A DNA stretch of 64,000 nucleotides from Prosthecobacter vanneervenii (GTDB lineage Bacteria; Verrucomicrobiota; Verrucomicrobiia; Verrucomicrobiales; Verrucomicrobiaceae). The notes beneath the pieces were generated by a model, which searched no databases, was not told the origin of the DNA, and saw only the letters and a program-made list of their open reading frames with translations. This document shows, piece by piece, positions 1-9,274 of this stretch; position 1 is the first letter of the stretch, and every line of letters begins with the position of its first letter. Where the stretch lies: assembly GCF_014203095.1 (NCBI RefSeq), contig NZ_JACHIG010000015.1:48096-112095 (forward strand), in the 5' to 3' direction. The translations under genes and the position numbers were made by a program.

Positions 1-2076
1 TGGCTCTCCACCTTTGCCGGAGAGCACCGCCGGCTTTCCATCCAGCAGTCCCACGATCTGATCGTCCGCCTTCAGCCACTCGATGTTTGTCAAGGCGGCT
101 GGGCTGAAGCTGCGAGGCGCCAAATCATCTGGAAACTCGATGCTGCGGGTCGACTTCCGCTCCTCAAGCTGAGATTGAAAAATGAGCTTCTTTGAATCCG
201 GCGACCACACTAGCGAGTGCTCTCCACTGTTCGCAATCTTGATGCGATGAATACGTTCGTGGATGTCAGCAAAGTCGATTTTCAGCGGACTGTCCTTTTT
301 CTCCGCCGCCGGCTTCGACTGCGGCTTGTCTGCCACTGCTTTGACTGGCACCGGGCTCGGAGCGCTGGCTTTGCTCTCCTCAGGCTTTTCCGCCACCACA
401 CCGGCCGCGCCGCCCTTGCGGGGCTCTTCTTTTTTGGGCTCCTGTTTGACGGTCTTTTTGTACTTTTCCCGCACTCGGGCCAGGGTTCGTTCGCGCCGTG
501 TCTTTTCATCATCCTCCGCCTGGAGGTGCACATAAAAAATGTCCGACTCATCGAGCTCACGATTGCCGGTCCAGGCAATCATCTTCCCATCCGGAGACCA
601 CACGGGGCGTGTGTCATTGTCTGGATGACGGGAAAGGTTGAAAGGCGGGCGCGAGCCATCCAATGGCAGGAGCCAGATGTCGGCATTGAACCATTCGTCC
701 TGCTGCGAATACACAATCCACGCGCCATCTGGAGAAAACTCATAGCTGGGAGGATTCCAAGCCTCGATGATGCGCCTTGCTTTCGTACCATCCGGTTCTG
801 CGATCCAGAGATCGCCACGATCACGCAGCCACGCGAGCTTTTTGCCATCGCGGGTGAACTTCGGCCGAGCCTCTGCCTGGGCATCATTTGTGAGTTTTTT
901 CAGCGCAAAGCCGCTGTTTTCCCACCAGGCTTTTTTCACATCCGCTGGAGAGGCCTGCCATAGGTCTGTCTGTCCCTGGGCATCACTGATAAACAGCAGA
1001 GCTTTTCCATCGGGTGCGAAGATCACATCGCGCTCCTCCTCGGCGGTGTGCGTGATTCGGCGCGGCTCCTTCAGCTCTGCGTCCATCACCCAGACATCCC
1101 CTCCAGCGATAAAGGCCATCTGCAGGCCGTCGCGCGTGACGCTGATATCCGTGGCTTTTTCCAGCACGACTCTCGTCATGTCCGCAGGGGCATCATGCGC
1201 GGCGTCGATTTCTATTTTGACCGGCGCCTTATCGCCTGGATGCCATCGGTAAAGATCAAACCTAACGCGAAAGACCAGTGTCTTGCCATCCCGGGAGATG
1301 CAGGGAAACACGACCAGATCGTCTTTATAATGCGTGATCTGCCCCCCCTTGCCGCTGCTTAGATCATGCTGCCAGAGGTTGCCATTTTTGACAAAGTAGA
1401 AGCCCTTGCCATCCGGCTTCCAGAGAGGCCAGCGGTTCTCATTTTCATCACTGATGATCTGCTGAAAGCTGCCGTCGACTCGGTTGAAGAGCCAGATCTG
1501 TCCTCCGCGTGCGCCTTTGTACCCCTGGCGCCACCAGGACTCGGAACCTTCGCGCATGAACAGCACCTTTTGAGAATCCGGGGAAATGACACCATCAAAC
1601 CCATAGTCATCAAACCAGAGGCTTTCCGCCTTTCTCTCACGGGCATCAATGACCGCCAGACGTGCGGCACGCGACTCGCGCATCCAGGAGAAATCACGTC
1701 CAAGCCCCACGAGCAGCCCGCTTCCATCTGGAGTCCACTCACGCAAGTCGCAGCCATCCGTGTGAAAGGTGAGCTGGCGTGGCTGCCCGCCGCCCGCCGG
1801 CATGGTGTAGAGCAGCTTGCTGCCCTCCCGCTCGCTGTTAAAAGCGATCTGCGTGCCATCCGGTGAAAAAGCCGCGCCTGAGTCCAGCGCCGGGTGCGTG
1901 GTCAGCCGGGTGGCACGACCTCCGGCGGTGGGTGCGGTCCAGATGTCTCCCTGCCACTGAAACGCCACCGTGCGGCCATCGGGGGAAAGAGCCGGCTCGT
2001 GCACAAGACGCACAGGCGCGGCGGCAACGCTAAGACTGCAGCAAACAAGCAACGAATGGAGAAGGCGTGGCATCAT
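1..2076 (-). CDS. Tricorn/S41-type peptidase homologue, N-terminal propeller part (truncated by window edge)
   Basis: The frame is open from an ATG at 2076 (a second ATG is at 2073) to base 1: 692 residues, no stop, so the C-terminal part lies outside the window. A short hydrophobic leader (LHSLLVCCSLSVAAAP) suggests export. The body is a chain of WD40-like/PD40 blades: LSPDGRTVAFQ, FSPDGTQIAFNS and WSPDSKKLIFQS recur every few tens of residues. A Lys/Pro/Ala-rich linker at about residues 540-592 separates the first propeller from a further one, followed by DFADIHERI. This architecture is known from tricorn-like S41 peptidases of Planctomycetes and Verrucomicrobia. No protease domain is visible here, so a TolB-like or prolyl-oligopeptidase-like protein remains possible. 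Confidence 0.75.
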   Translation of the reverse strand, partial: MMPRLLHSLLVCCSLSVAAAPVRLVHEPALSPDGRTVAFQWQGDIWTAPTAGGRATRLTTHPALDSGAAFSPDGTQIAFNSEREGSKLLYTMPAGGGQPRQLTFHTDGCDLREWTPDGSGLLVGLGRDFSWMRESRAARLAVIDARERKAESLWFDDYGFDGVISPDSQKVLFMREGSESWWRQGYKGARGGQIWLFNRVDGSFQQIISDENENRWPLWKPDGKGFYFVKNGNLWQHDLSSGKGGQITHYKDDLVVFPCISRDGKTLVFRVRFDLYRWHPGDKAPVKIEIDAAHDAPADMTRVVLEKATDISVTRDGLQMAFIAGGDVWVMDAELKEPRRITHTAEEERDVIFAPDGKALLFISDAQGQTDLWQASPADVKKAWWENSGFALKKLTNDAQAEARPKFTRDGKKLAWLRDRGDLWIAEPDGTKARRIIEAWNPPSYEFSPDGAWIVYSQQDEWFNADIWLLPLDGSRPPFNLSRHPDNDTRPVWSPDGKMIAWTGNRELDESDIFYVHLQAEDDEKTRRERTLARVREKYKKTVKQEPKKEEPRKGGAAGVVAEKPEESKASAPSPVPVKAVADKPQSKPAAEKKDSPLKIDFADIHERIHRIKIANSGEHSLVWSPDSKKLIFQSQLEERKSTRSIEFPDDLAPRSFSPAALTNIEWLKADDQIVGLLDGKPAVLSGKGGEP

Positions 2077-2139
2077 GGCTGGAACTAAACGGTGACTAGG
2101 CTCGGCGACATTCACTCAGGAATGCGCATACCTAACGCA

Positions 2140-3330
2140 TCATAACCCCAGTTCGTACTTCACCGCGACAAAAGCCTGCACGGCGCGTGTCAAGTCTTTC
2201 CGGGTGTGCGCGGCGCTGATCTGTGTGCGGATACGCGCCTTGCCCTGCGGCACCACGGGATAGCTGAAACCGATCACATAGACACCGTGCTCCAACATCG
2301 CATCGGCAAACCGCGCCGCCAGCGCTGCGTCCCCCAGCATCACCGGCACAATGGGGTGCTCCCCTGGCACTAGGTTAAAACCTGCCGCCTTCATCTGCTC
2401 ACGGAAGAAGCGTGTGTTTGCCTCCAGCGTGTCGCGCAGCTGGGTGGACTGCTTCAACAGGTTCAGTGCTGCAAGCGAGGCACCTGCAATGCTGGGACAG
2501 AGCGTGTTGGAGAAAAGATACGGCCGCGAGCGCTGCCGCAGCAGATCAATAATCTCCTTTTTCCCGCTGGTGTAGCCGCCACTGGCACCTCCCAGCGCTT
2601 TGCCAAGAGTGCCCGTGAGAATGTCAATGCGGCCCATGACCTCGCAGTGCTCGTGAGTCCCACGGCCTGTCCGGCCCATGAAGCCGACCGCGTGCGAGTC
2701 GTCCACCATTACCAGCGCCTGGTATTTGTCCGCCAAGTCACAGATGGCCTTCAGCGGCGCGATGAAGCCGTCCATTGAAAACACTCCGTCCGTGGCAATA
2801 AGCTTGTACCGCGCACCTTGAGCGTCAGCAGCGATCAGCTGCGCCTCCAGATCGGCCATGTCGCAGTTCTTGTATCTGCAGCGCTGCGCCTTGCACAGAC
2901 GCACACCGTCGATGATGGAGGCGTGATTGAGCTCGTCGCTGATGATCGCATCTTCCGACCCTAGAATCGTCTCAAACAAGCCGCCGTTCGCATCAAAGCA
3001 GGAGCCGTAGAGAATCGTGTCCTCCGTGCCAAGGAAATCAGACAGGGCAGCCTCCAGCTCCTTGTGCACACCTTGTGTACCACAGATGAAGCGCACACTG
3101 GCCAGCCCATAACCCCAGTGCTCCAGCGCCTCATGCGCCGCCTGCCGCACCTTGGGGTGTTGCGCTAGTCCGAGGTAATTGTTGGCACAGAGATTGAGCA
3201 CCGCACCGCCGCCATTGGCACGCACCAGCGTGCCCTGCGGAGTGGAGAGCACGCGCTCGCGCTTGAAGGTGCCAGCAGCGCTGATGGCATCAAGCTGCGC
3301 TTGGAGATGTGCGGCAAAGGTTGGATTCAT
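2140..3330 (-). CDS. kbl: Glycine C-acetyltransferase (2-amino-3-ketobutyrate CoA ligase)
   Basis: A PLP-dependent alpha-oxoamine synthase of 396 residues, the usual Kbl length. It converts 2-amino-3-oxobutyrate plus CoA into glycine and acetyl-CoA, the second step of threonine breakdown after Tdh. Visible motifs are [14 protein letters not shown] near the N-terminus, the cofactor Asp-His in [14 protein letters not shown], and the Schiff-base lysine in [16 protein letters not shown] chose the ATG at 3330 over an in-frame GTG at 3351: E. coli Kbl begins at the matching place, and the GTG lies inside a 38-bp element shared with tdh. It is the last of a same-strand series with tdh, a LysR regulator and an oxidoreductase. 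Confidence 0.95.
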   Translation of the reverse strand: MNPTFAAHLQAQLDAISAAGTFKRERVLSTPQGTLVRANGGGAVLNLCANNYLGLAQHPKVRQAAHEALEHWGYGLASVRFICGTQGVHKELEAALSDFLGTEDTILYGSCFDANGGLFETILGSEDAIISDELNHASIIDGVRLCKAQRCRYKNCDMADLEAQLIAADAQGARYKLIATDGVFSMDGFIAPLKAICDLADKYQALVMVDDSHAVGFMGRTGRGTHEHCEVMGRIDILTGTLGKALGGASGGYTSGKKEIIDLLRQRSRPYLFSNTLCPSIAGASLAALNLLKQSTQLRDTLEANTRFFREQMKAAGFNLVPGEHPIVPVMLGDAALAARFADAMLEHGVYVIGFSYPVVPQGKARIRTQISAAHTRKDLTRAVQAFVAVKYELGL

Positions 3331-3333
3331 GAA

Positions 3334-3371
3334 TGCCGGTATATTGGACACAAATCCTATATTTTGGCAAT
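3334..3371 (-). promoter_or_regulatory. 38-bp element before kbl (copy 1, shared with tdh)
   Basis: This 38-bp stretch ends three bases before the kbl ATG and matches the one before tdh (6830-6867) at 31 of 38 positions. On the coding strand it starts ATTGCCA, contains GTGTCCA in the middle and ends CGGCA. The outer ends are inverted (TGCC...GGCA). It is likely an operator or 5'-leader element that co-regulates the two genes. The LysR protein encoded between them is the obvious candidate binder, which is inference. Confidence 0.75.
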
Positions 3372-3407
3372 ACGGAACTTCACTACCTACATACGCGACG
3401 GCTATTA

Positions 3408-4613
3408 TCAGACCTTTAGCCCATCAAGATCAGGCTTCACCGCCTTTGCATCACGAATGAATTTGTCCCAGGTCACCGGATGCCCTGCTTTGGCGGCATG
3501 CTCGCCAAAGAGCGTGAGCAGCGCTGTTTCCACCGCGCCTTCGATCGTCGGGTTGCCATTCGGATTTCCAGCAGCGATGGCCGCACGGAAGGACTCCACA
3601 TTGTTCACCGAACCGGCGCGGTAGAGGTTCTTGGTTTCACCGCCTCCCCAGAAGTTATCCTTCCCTCCACGGATCATCACACGTCCGCCAAATTTGCTGC
3701 TAAAAGCGCCCTTCGTTCCCACAAAGCGGTTGTCGCACAAGAAGGGGGAACCCCAGGCAGTATATTGGCGCGAGGCAAAGCTGACCGCACCCTTGGCATA
3801 CTCAAAAAGAAGTGAGTAGTGGTCGGAGACATCTCCCACACTGTCAGGCCGCCCGCCACGGCCACAGATGCCGCTGATGCGCGTGGGCCGGCCAAAGGCC
3901 CAGCTCACGATATCGAGCGCGTGGATGTTCTGCTCGGTGATGATGTCTCCCGCCAGATCACGATGGCGTATCCAGTTGCTCAACCTTCCCTCTGGAGTGT
4001 CGTCTGCATCACTTTTGAGCGGGATCAAATCGGCCTCGTAATGACATTCGCCGAACTGCAGATCACCGATCGCTCCGGCATGGATGCGTTTCATCCCTTC
4101 CTGAAAAAACTCATCGCCGCGGCACTGCACATCCGCCAGCACGACGATGCCCCTGGCCGCTGCATCCTTGGCCAGCTGGCGGATGATTTCACACCCAGCT
4201 ACATCGATCGCCACTGGCTTGGCGATGAGCACATGCTTGCCAGCAGCCACGGCGTCCACCGCCTGCTGCACATGGAAAAAGGGCGGGCTGTGGATGGCCA
4301 CTGCATCCACATGCTCAAGCATCTTTTTATAGCCATCGAGCCCGCTGAACTGCCTGTCGGCGGCGACACCAAATTTTTCGCCAAACGCCTTCACGCGATC
4401 CTCGAAGTAGTCGCAGGCAGCTGCTAGTTGGAAACCCGGATTCTCAGCAAGAATATCGGAGACAAAGGTGCCGCGCCCTCCGCAGCCGATGTTGCCGATT
4501 TTAAACACCGGCCCTTTGTATTCTGCCTTGGCCGACGTTTCGGACGCTTGCGCGGCCAGACGACTGGCGAAAGTGGCGAGACCGGTGGCGTGGAAGAAGG
4601 ATCGACGATTCAT
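3408..4613 (-). CDS. Gfo/Idh/MocA-family oxidoreductase with twin-arginine signal
   Basis: A 401-residue protein starting [21 protein letters not shown], a twin-arginine type leader, so it is probably exported folded with its nucleotide. The Rossmann motif [10 protein letters not shown] (about residues 39-48) and [20 protein letters not shown], followed by [11 protein letters not shown] with the family's conserved Lys-Pro, identify a Gfo/Idh/MocA dehydrogenase. Members act on sugars, inositols or sugar acids with NAD(P); the substrate cannot be read here. It lies between the LysR gene and kbl on the same strand, 77 bp from kbl. Neither neighbour explains its substrate. Confidence 0.85.
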   Translation of the reverse strand: MNRRSFFHATGLATFASRLAAQASETSAKAEYKGPVFKIGNIGCGGRGTFVSDILAENPGFQLAAACDYFEDRVKAFGEKFGVAADRQFSGLDGYKKMLEHVDAVAIHSPPFFHVQQAVDAVAAGKHVLIAKPVAIDVAGCEIIRQLAKDAAARGIVVLADVQCRGDEFFQEGMKRIHAGAIGDLQFGECHYEADLIPLKSDADDTPEGRLSNWIRHRDLAGDIITEQNIHALDIVSWAFGRPTRISGICGRGGRPDSVGDVSDHYSLLFEYAKGAVSFASRQYTAWGSPFLCDNRFVGTKGAFSSKFGGRVMIRGGKDNFWGGGETKNLYRAGSVNNVESFRAAIAAGNPNGNPTIEGAVETALLTLFGEHAAKAGHPVTWDKFIRDAKAVKPDLDGLKV

Positions 4614-4703
4614 GAGCTGGGGTGTGGTTTGATTGAGCCAGCACTAACGCCAACGCCCAGCCAGGGCTTTGGCTCCCGCTCACGATTTTTTGAATCGTTA
4701 ATC

Positions 4704-4730
4704 AATCCATTAGTTTCTGACTAATGGATT
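4704..4730. promoter_or_regulatory. Perfect 10-bp inverted repeat, probable operator
   Basis: AATCCATTAG, seven spacer bases and CTAATGGATT form a perfect dyad. It lies about 90 bp upstream of the oxidoreductase start (4613) and 26 bp after the LysR stop. No U-tract follows on either strand, so a terminator is less likely than a protein-binding site. The surroundings are AT-rich compared with the region. Confidence 0.5.
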
Positions 4731-4756
4731 AATCCAACCTCTGACAACGTCACCCC

Positions 4757-5752
4757 TCAAGACTCGCTTCGAAAGGCCTTCACCACCAGCTCTCGAAAGG
4801 CCCTCACATGCGCAGGCTCAAAGCGGCCTTTGCGCTGCACCAGAAAGACCTCTTCATGGCCGAAGAGATCGGAAGCATCGCGGAATACGATCTCAGCCTC
4901 TCCTGCGGTGCGTTTGGGCGGTTTGGCCCCGGCCGCAGCCGTGCCGATAGAGATGCCAAAGCCGATGGCTACGTAATTGAGCATCAGAGCACGATTCGTG
5001 GCTGTCATCGTCACATTCATGCGCTCCCCGAGGCCAGCTCGTGAAAACACCTTGCGGATCTGCCGGTGTGAGCTGCTCTCTTCTGGCGCGAGCACCAGCG
5101 GCTCATTGACGATTCCAGCCAGCGTCAAATGCCGCGACTGCATCAGCGTGTGCGTGGCCGGGCAGATCAGATGAAAGGCGAACCGGGCCAGCGGAAGGTA
5201 CTGAAACTGCGACATCGGCTCATCACCTTCGGCCATGCCGATGACAGCCAGATCTGCCTCATCCTGCTCAATCACATCTTTGGCCAGATAGGAGGGCCGG
5301 TCCAGCAGCACCAGTTTCACCTTCGGATGATGCTGGCGGTAGAGAATGATAGGGCGGCGCAGGGCGCCCGAGAGCATGTTGGAAGGAGCCACCACAGTGA
5401 GGGTGCGTGCCGCCGTGCTGCGGCGGTCCTCAAACACGGCCCTCAGTCCGTCAAAGGACTCCACCAGCGGCGCAGCCAGGTCCACCAGCATGCGCCCGTC
5501 GTCGGTGAGCGAAACTTTGGAACCGTCCGCCACCACAAACTGCACCCCATATTCATCTTCCAGGGAGCGAATCTGCTGCCAGACAGACGGCACCGCCAGC
5601 CCCATGGCCGCAGCCGTGGCCGCAAAGCTGCCGTGCCGGGAGAGCTCCACCAGAGAACGTATCTGCCTGAAGCGAACTTCTTTGAAATAGCGCCGCGCAG
5701 GCGAGTCAGCCGCAGCGCCGACTCTTTGGGGTGAATGGGGTTTCGCCTTCAT
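4757..5752 (-). CDS. LysR-family transcriptional regulator
   Basis: 331 residues. Residues about 27-85 form the winged helix-turn-helix of the LysR family (IRSLVELSRHGSFAATAAAM, then VPSVWQQIRSLEDEYGVQFV). The rest is a periplasmic-binding-protein-like effector domain (TLTVVAPSNMLSG, VKLVLLDRPS, DLAVIGMAEGDEP). The start at 5752 gives a 25-residue basic extension before the helix-turn-helix, so a later start is possible. It lies 42 bp after tdh on the same strand and is probably cotranscribed with it. From position it may control tdh and kbl, which share a 38-bp upstream element; the sequence does not prove this. Confidence 0.9.
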   Translation of the reverse strand: MKAKPHSPQRVGAAADSPARRYFKEVRFRQIRSLVELSRHGSFAATAAAMGLAVPSVWQQIRSLEDEYGVQFVVADGSKVSLTDDGRMLVDLAAPLVESFDGLRAVFEDRRSTAARTLTVVAPSNMLSGALRRPIILYRQHHPKVKLVLLDRPSYLAKDVIEQDEADLAVIGMAEGDEPMSQFQYLPLARFAFHLICPATHTLMQSRHLTLAGIVNEPLVLAPEESSSHRQIRKVFSRAGLGERMNVTMTATNRALMLNYVAIGFGISIGTAAAGAKPPKRTAGEAEIVFRDASDLFGHEEVFLVQRKGRFEPAHVRAFRELVVKAFRSES

Positions 5753-5794
5753 CGTCAGTCTGCACCTAATGGAGACAGCGGCTCATGGCAAGCC

Positions 5795-6823
5795 TTAGCC
5801 TCGCCAGTCCAGCACCACTTTGCCACAGTTTCCAGACTCCATGGCGGCAAAACCTTTTTCGAATTCGGAGTAATGAAACCGGTGGGTGATCACCGGCTGG
5901 ATGTTTACGCCGCTCTCCAGCAGCACACTCATGTAGTACCACGTCTCATACATCTGCCGACCATAGATGCCCTTGATGGTCAGCATGTTAAAGATGACCT
6001 TGTTCCAGTCGATCGCGATCTGCTCGCTGGGAATGCCCAGCATGGCGATCTTGCCGCCGTGGCACATGTTGTCGATCATGCTGCGGAAGGCGGTTGCATT
6101 TCCGCTCATCTCCAGCCCGACATCAAAACCCTCCTTCATTCCGAGCTGCTTCTGCACGTCTTCGATGGTTTCGCTCTTCACGTTCACCGCCCGGGTTGCC
6201 CCCATCCGGCGCGCCAGCTCCAGCCGGTATTCGTTCACATCCGTGATGACGACATGCCGCGCTCCGGCATGCTTCACCACAGGTATGGCCATGATGCCGA
6301 TGGGCCCCGCCCCGGTGATGAGCACATCTTCTCCGAGGCATTCAAAGGCCAGCGCGGTGTGCACGGCATTGCCAAAGGGGTCAAAGATGCTCGCCACATC
6401 TTCATCCACTCCTTCCCGGTGGTGCCAGACATTCGTCATCGGCACGCTGATGTATTCGGCGAAGGCCCCGGTTCTGTTCACACCGATGCCCACGGTGTCT
6501 TTGCAAAGATGACGCCGGCCCGCGAGGCAGTTGCGACACCGTCCACACACCACATGCCCCTCGGCGCTGACGATCTCGCCCGGATGGAAGTCGTTCACAT
6601 TGGAGCCCACGGAAACGACCTCTCCCACAAACTCATGCCCCACCACCATCGGCACGGGTATCGTCTTCTGCGCCCAGGCGTCCCATTTGTAAATGTGCAG
6701 ATCCGTGCCGCAGATCCCTGTCTTGTGAACCTTGATGAGGACATCATTGATGCCCACCTGCGGCTCCGGGACATCCTGGAGCCAGAGACCGCGTTCAGAC
6801 CGTGCCTTGACGAGTGCTTTCAT
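5795..6823 (-). CDS. tdh: L-threonine 3-dehydrogenase
   Basis: A zinc-dependent medium-chain dehydrogenase of 342 residues that oxidises threonine to 2-amino-3-oxobutyrate with NAD; Kbl then cleaves the product. Motifs: [14 protein letters not shown] (catalytic zinc Cys and Thr/Asp), [10 protein letters not shown] (zinc His-Glu), the four-cysteine structural zinc site [15 protein letters not shown], and the NAD fold [11 protein letters not shown]. The ATG at 6823 gives [12 protein letters not shown], matching E. coli Tdh. An upstream in-frame GTG at 6847 lies inside the shared 38-bp element and is rejected. It is probably first in a unit with the LysR gene. Confidence 0.96.
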   Translation of the reverse strand: MKALVKARSERGLWLQDVPEPQVGINDVLIKVHKTGICGTDLHIYKWDAWAQKTIPVPMVVGHEFVGEVVSVGSNVNDFHPGEIVSAEGHVVCGRCRNCLAGRRHLCKDTVGIGVNRTGAFAEYISVPMTNVWHHREGVDEDVASIFDPFGNAVHTALAFECLGEDVLITGAGPIGIMAIPVVKHAGARHVVITDVNEYRLELARRMGATRAVNVKSETIEDVQKQLGMKEGFDVGLEMSGNATAFRSMIDNMCHGGKIAMLGIPSEQIAIDWNKVIFNMLTIKGIYGRQMYETWYYMSVLLESGVNIQPVITHRFHYSEFEKGFAAMESGNCGKVVLDWRG

Positions 6824-6829
6824 GGTATA

Positions 6830-6867
6830 TGCCGATATACTGGACACATATCCGATAAAATGGCAAT
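6830..6867 (-). promoter_or_regulatory. 38-bp element before tdh (copy 2, shared with kbl)
   Basis: This matches 3334-3371 at 31 of 38 positions and ends six bases before the tdh ATG. Inside is the inverted repeat GATAT-N9-ATATC (6834-6852), which also fits the T-N11-A pattern of LysR-type boxes. The gap to the preceding gene's stop (6885) is only 17 bp, so any independent tdh promoter must overlap this element or the end of that gene. Confidence 0.75.
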
Positions 6868-6884
6868 CTTAATTTACCAGACGC

Positions 6885-7721
6885 TCATGGGTTGGCCTTC
6901 ACCCCAATCACATTCGGTATCGGCCAGTACTCCTTGTTGTCATAGTTTTCATTGAAGCCGGTTTCATAGCTTCCCATGCATTTGAGTTCGAAACCGCCAC
7001 ACCTGATATGAAGCGATGCCTCGGGGCCACCTTCAAGATGCTGCGCAGCCACCACCCCTATGGGAAGTTTGAGCAGGCGCTCGTTAAAATCGAACATCGC
7101 AAGCCCCGCGCCGCAGAAGATCAGCAGCGCGCGGCCCTGGTCATCCTCGCCCAGCGCCGCTTCACTCCACGCTTTGGGCTGCGGCTTCCAGCGATTCTCC
7201 CCCGGACGTTTGATCAGCCGCAGGTTTTGTAAAACACATTGGTAGCCAGGAAATGCCGTCTCCTTGAGTCCGGCCATGTCATTCTCAGTATCCGCATCGA
7301 AAATGCGAAATACAGGATCTTTGCCGTTCATGGGAGCAAACATCGCAAAGGAGGAGTAAAGGTTGTTCAACTTGCCTGAGACCTCTCCCCCTTGGCTCTT
7401 CATGAGACCGGTATGCGTCACATGATCCAGCTCAAACATCCCTGCATTGATCACTACATTCAGATCATGTTGCTTCGCCCATTCATCCGCAGTCAGAGCG
7501 GCGTGTCTTTTGTCGTTTGCAGCCAGCAGTTGCAGTCTGGCAACCTTCGGGTCAACACGCACGATGACAAACTCATGCGGCTTGGCATCCTGCAATGGAA
7601 ACCGGGCCAGCGCGATGCCTTTGGCGAGCTCCCTCCATTCGGAGGCAGACTCCACGTGCTGGGCCAGCAAAGTGTGGGAAAAAATCAATGCCACGAGACC
7701 AGGCAGGATCAGTCGGTTCAT
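6885..7721 (-). CDS. Phosphodiester glycosidase (NAGPA)-family exported protein
   Basis: 278 residues from the ATG at 7721, with signal peptide MNRLILPGLVALIFSHTLLA. The NAGPA/phosphodiester-glycosidase fold is indicated by VVINAGMF, the HTGLMKSQGGEV strand, GRALLIFCG and the late EGGPEASLHI motif. The family removes GlcNAc-phosphodiester caps or acts on phosphodiester-linked sugars; the substrate here is unknown. It sits between the DUF1501 gene and tdh on the same strand. A decayed copy of the tdh 5' end lies just upstream, so it may have entered this position by a rearrangement. Confidence 0.8.
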   Translation of the reverse strand: MNRLILPGLVALIFSHTLLAQHVESASEWRELAKGIALARFPLQDAKPHEFVIVRVDPKVARLQLLAANDKRHAALTADEWAKQHDLNVVINAGMFELDHVTHTGLMKSQGGEVSGKLNNLYSSFAMFAPMNGKDPVFRIFDADTENDMAGLKETAFPGYQCVLQNLRLIKRPGENRWKPQPKAWSEAALGEDDQGRALLIFCGAGLAMFDFNERLLKLPIGVVAAQHLEGGPEASLHIRCGGFELKCMGSYETGFNENYDNKEYWPIPNVIGVKANP

Positions 7722-7778
7722 GATAGAACAATACACCTCGGAAGATCCATCAGCATGGACTTTTACTCTGGCTGCTCG

Positions 7779-7848
7779 GGACAGTGTTCCTACCGTGCCT
7801 TGATGAGTGCTTTCACATCGGCCCGCATCCATTAAGTGGCATCTCAAC
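7779..7848 (-). pseudogene. Decayed duplicate of the tdh 5' end and its leader
   Basis: Read on the minus strand from 7816, GTGAAAGCACTCATCAAGG matches the first codons of tdh (ATGAAAGCACTCGTCAAGG) with two changes. Similarity continues weakly to about 7779, and the frame then meets TAG. On the upstream side, 7825-7848 resembles the end of the tdh 38-bp element (ATCC, AAG/ATGGCA, TCT), with the middle apparently deleted. It is a non-coding remnant in the gap between the DUF1501 and NAGPA-like genes. Confidence 0.65.
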
Positions 7849-7849
7849 C

Positions 7850-9274
7850 TCAGGCCAGGATCTGGGGAATCACCCGGCCAAAGTCGCGCTCCAGCCGCTT
7901 GCGCCCGGGGACTTCCAGGCGATGCGGATCCAGCCCAAGAAGATGCAGGATGGTCGCATGCACATCCGTCACATAATGAGGATGCTCTACCGCATGAAAG
8001 CCCAGTTCATCCGTGCGGCCGTGGATCGTCCCGCCCTTGATGCCGCCGCCGGCCATCCAGACGCTGAAGCCATACGGATGATGATCCCGGCCATCGCTGC
8101 CCTGACTGCCGGGCGTGCGGCCAAACTCAGTGGCAAAGACCACGAGCGTGTCGTCCAACATCCCGCGCTGCTTCAAATCCTTCAGGAGTCCGGAAATGGG
8201 TTTGTCCACCTGCTGCGCCAGGCTGGAGTGGTTCTTTTTCAGACCGGAGTGCGAGTCCCACGCCCCTGCCGCACCATCGCCATGCTGCAGTTGAATAAAA
8301 CGCACCCCGCGCTCCGCCAGACGGCGGGCCACGATGAGCTGGCGGGCAAAAGGCTCCGCCACTTTGTCATCCATGCCGTAGAGCTTTTTCGTTTCCTCGC
8401 TTTCAGCTTCGAGGTTCATCGTCTCCGGCACGGCGGTCTGCATGTTGAAGGCCAGCTGGTAGCTCTTCATCCGCGCGGCGAGCGTCTTGTCCCCCGGATA
8501 CTGCTCCGCATTGAGCTCATTGAGCCGGTGGATGAGATCAAACTGCACCTCCTGCTGCGTCTTGCCGATCTGAAATTCCGGCGCGGCATACGTCAGCGGA
8601 TTTTTCGGGTCCACCTTCAGGTTCACCGCGTCATAGGCAGGGCCGAGGTAGTGCCCGTCCCTCACATCAAAAAAGCGCGGCCCCATGTTGATGAAGGACG
8701 GCAGATTGTCCGTCATGGAGCCCAGGCCGTAGGTCACCCAGGCACCGAGCGTCGGCACCCGTGGCTCCAGCATGTGCCTTCCGCTGTGGAACTGCACCTG
8801 CGCTCCATGATTGTCATCCGTGGTCCACATGCCGCGGATGAAGGCGATCTCATCGGCACATGCGCCGATGTTTGGAAACCAGTCGCTGATCTCGATGCCA
8901 CACTGCCCGTAGCGCCTGTAGCCGGTCTGCAGCGGATAGATGACATTGCGCTGCTTGCCATTCGCGTCATTCACCACCACCACGCGCACCTTCTTGAGCT
9001 TCTCAGGATCCTGCACGTCCTTGTACGGTGTCTCACCGATCGACTTGCCCGCATACTTGGTGAGCATGGGCTTCGGGTCAAAGCTCTCCATGTGGCTCAC
9101 CCCGCCGCGCATGAAGAGCCAGATCACGCGCTTGGCCCGCTGCGGGATCATCGGCAGACCATCGGGCGGCTGCCACGCCTCCTCCGCCCTGAGCATGGAT
9201 GCGACAGCAATGCTGCCGAGCCCGCCAAGGATGTCTCGGCGGAGAAAGGGCGTGGGTGCAGGGCGCAGAGTCAT
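7850..9274 (-). CDS. DUF1501 family exported protein
   Basis: 474 residues with a twin-arginine-like leader ([19 protein letters not shown]). Family signatures are [20 protein letters not shown] near the N-terminus, [20 protein letters not shown] in the middle, and [37 protein letters not shown] and [12 protein letters not shown] towards the C-terminus. The last part is sulfatase/alkaline-phosphatase-like in layout. DUF1501 proteins are almost always paired with DUF1549/DUF1553 cytochromes in Planctomycetes and Verrucomicrobia; no reaction is established. Its start codon overlaps the stop of the upstream PSD1 gene by four bases (9271-9274), so the pair is translationally coupled. Confidence 0.9.
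   Translation of the reverse strand: MTLRPAPTPFLRRDILGGLGSIAVASMLRAEEAWQPPDGLPMIPQRAKRVIWLFMRGGVSHMESFDPKPMLTKYAGKSIGETPYKDVQDPEKLKKVRVVVVNDANGKQRNVIYPLQTGYRRYGQCGIEISDWFPNIGACADEIAFIRGMWTTDDNHGAQVQFHSGRHMLEPRVPTLGAWVTYGLGSMTDNLPSFINMGPRFFDVRDGHYLGPAYDAVNLKVDPKNPLTYAAPEFQIGKTQQEVQFDLIHRLNELNAEQYPGDKTLAARMKSYQLAFNMQTAVPETMNLEAESEETKKLYGMDDKVAEPFARQLIVARRLAERGVRFIQLQHGDGAAGAWDSHSGLKKNHSSLAQQVDKPISGLLKDLKQRGMLDDTLVVFATEFGRTPGSQGSDGRDHHPYGFSVWMAGGGIKGGTIHGRTDELGFHAVEHPHYVTDVHATILHLLGLDPHRLEVPGRKRLERDFGRVIPQILA

Noticed and set aside
3331..3351. GTG start at 3351 for kbl (and GTG at 6847 for tdh)
   Set aside because: Both GTG codons lie inside the shared 38-bp element. The downstream ATGs give N-termini matching the E. 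coli enzymes.
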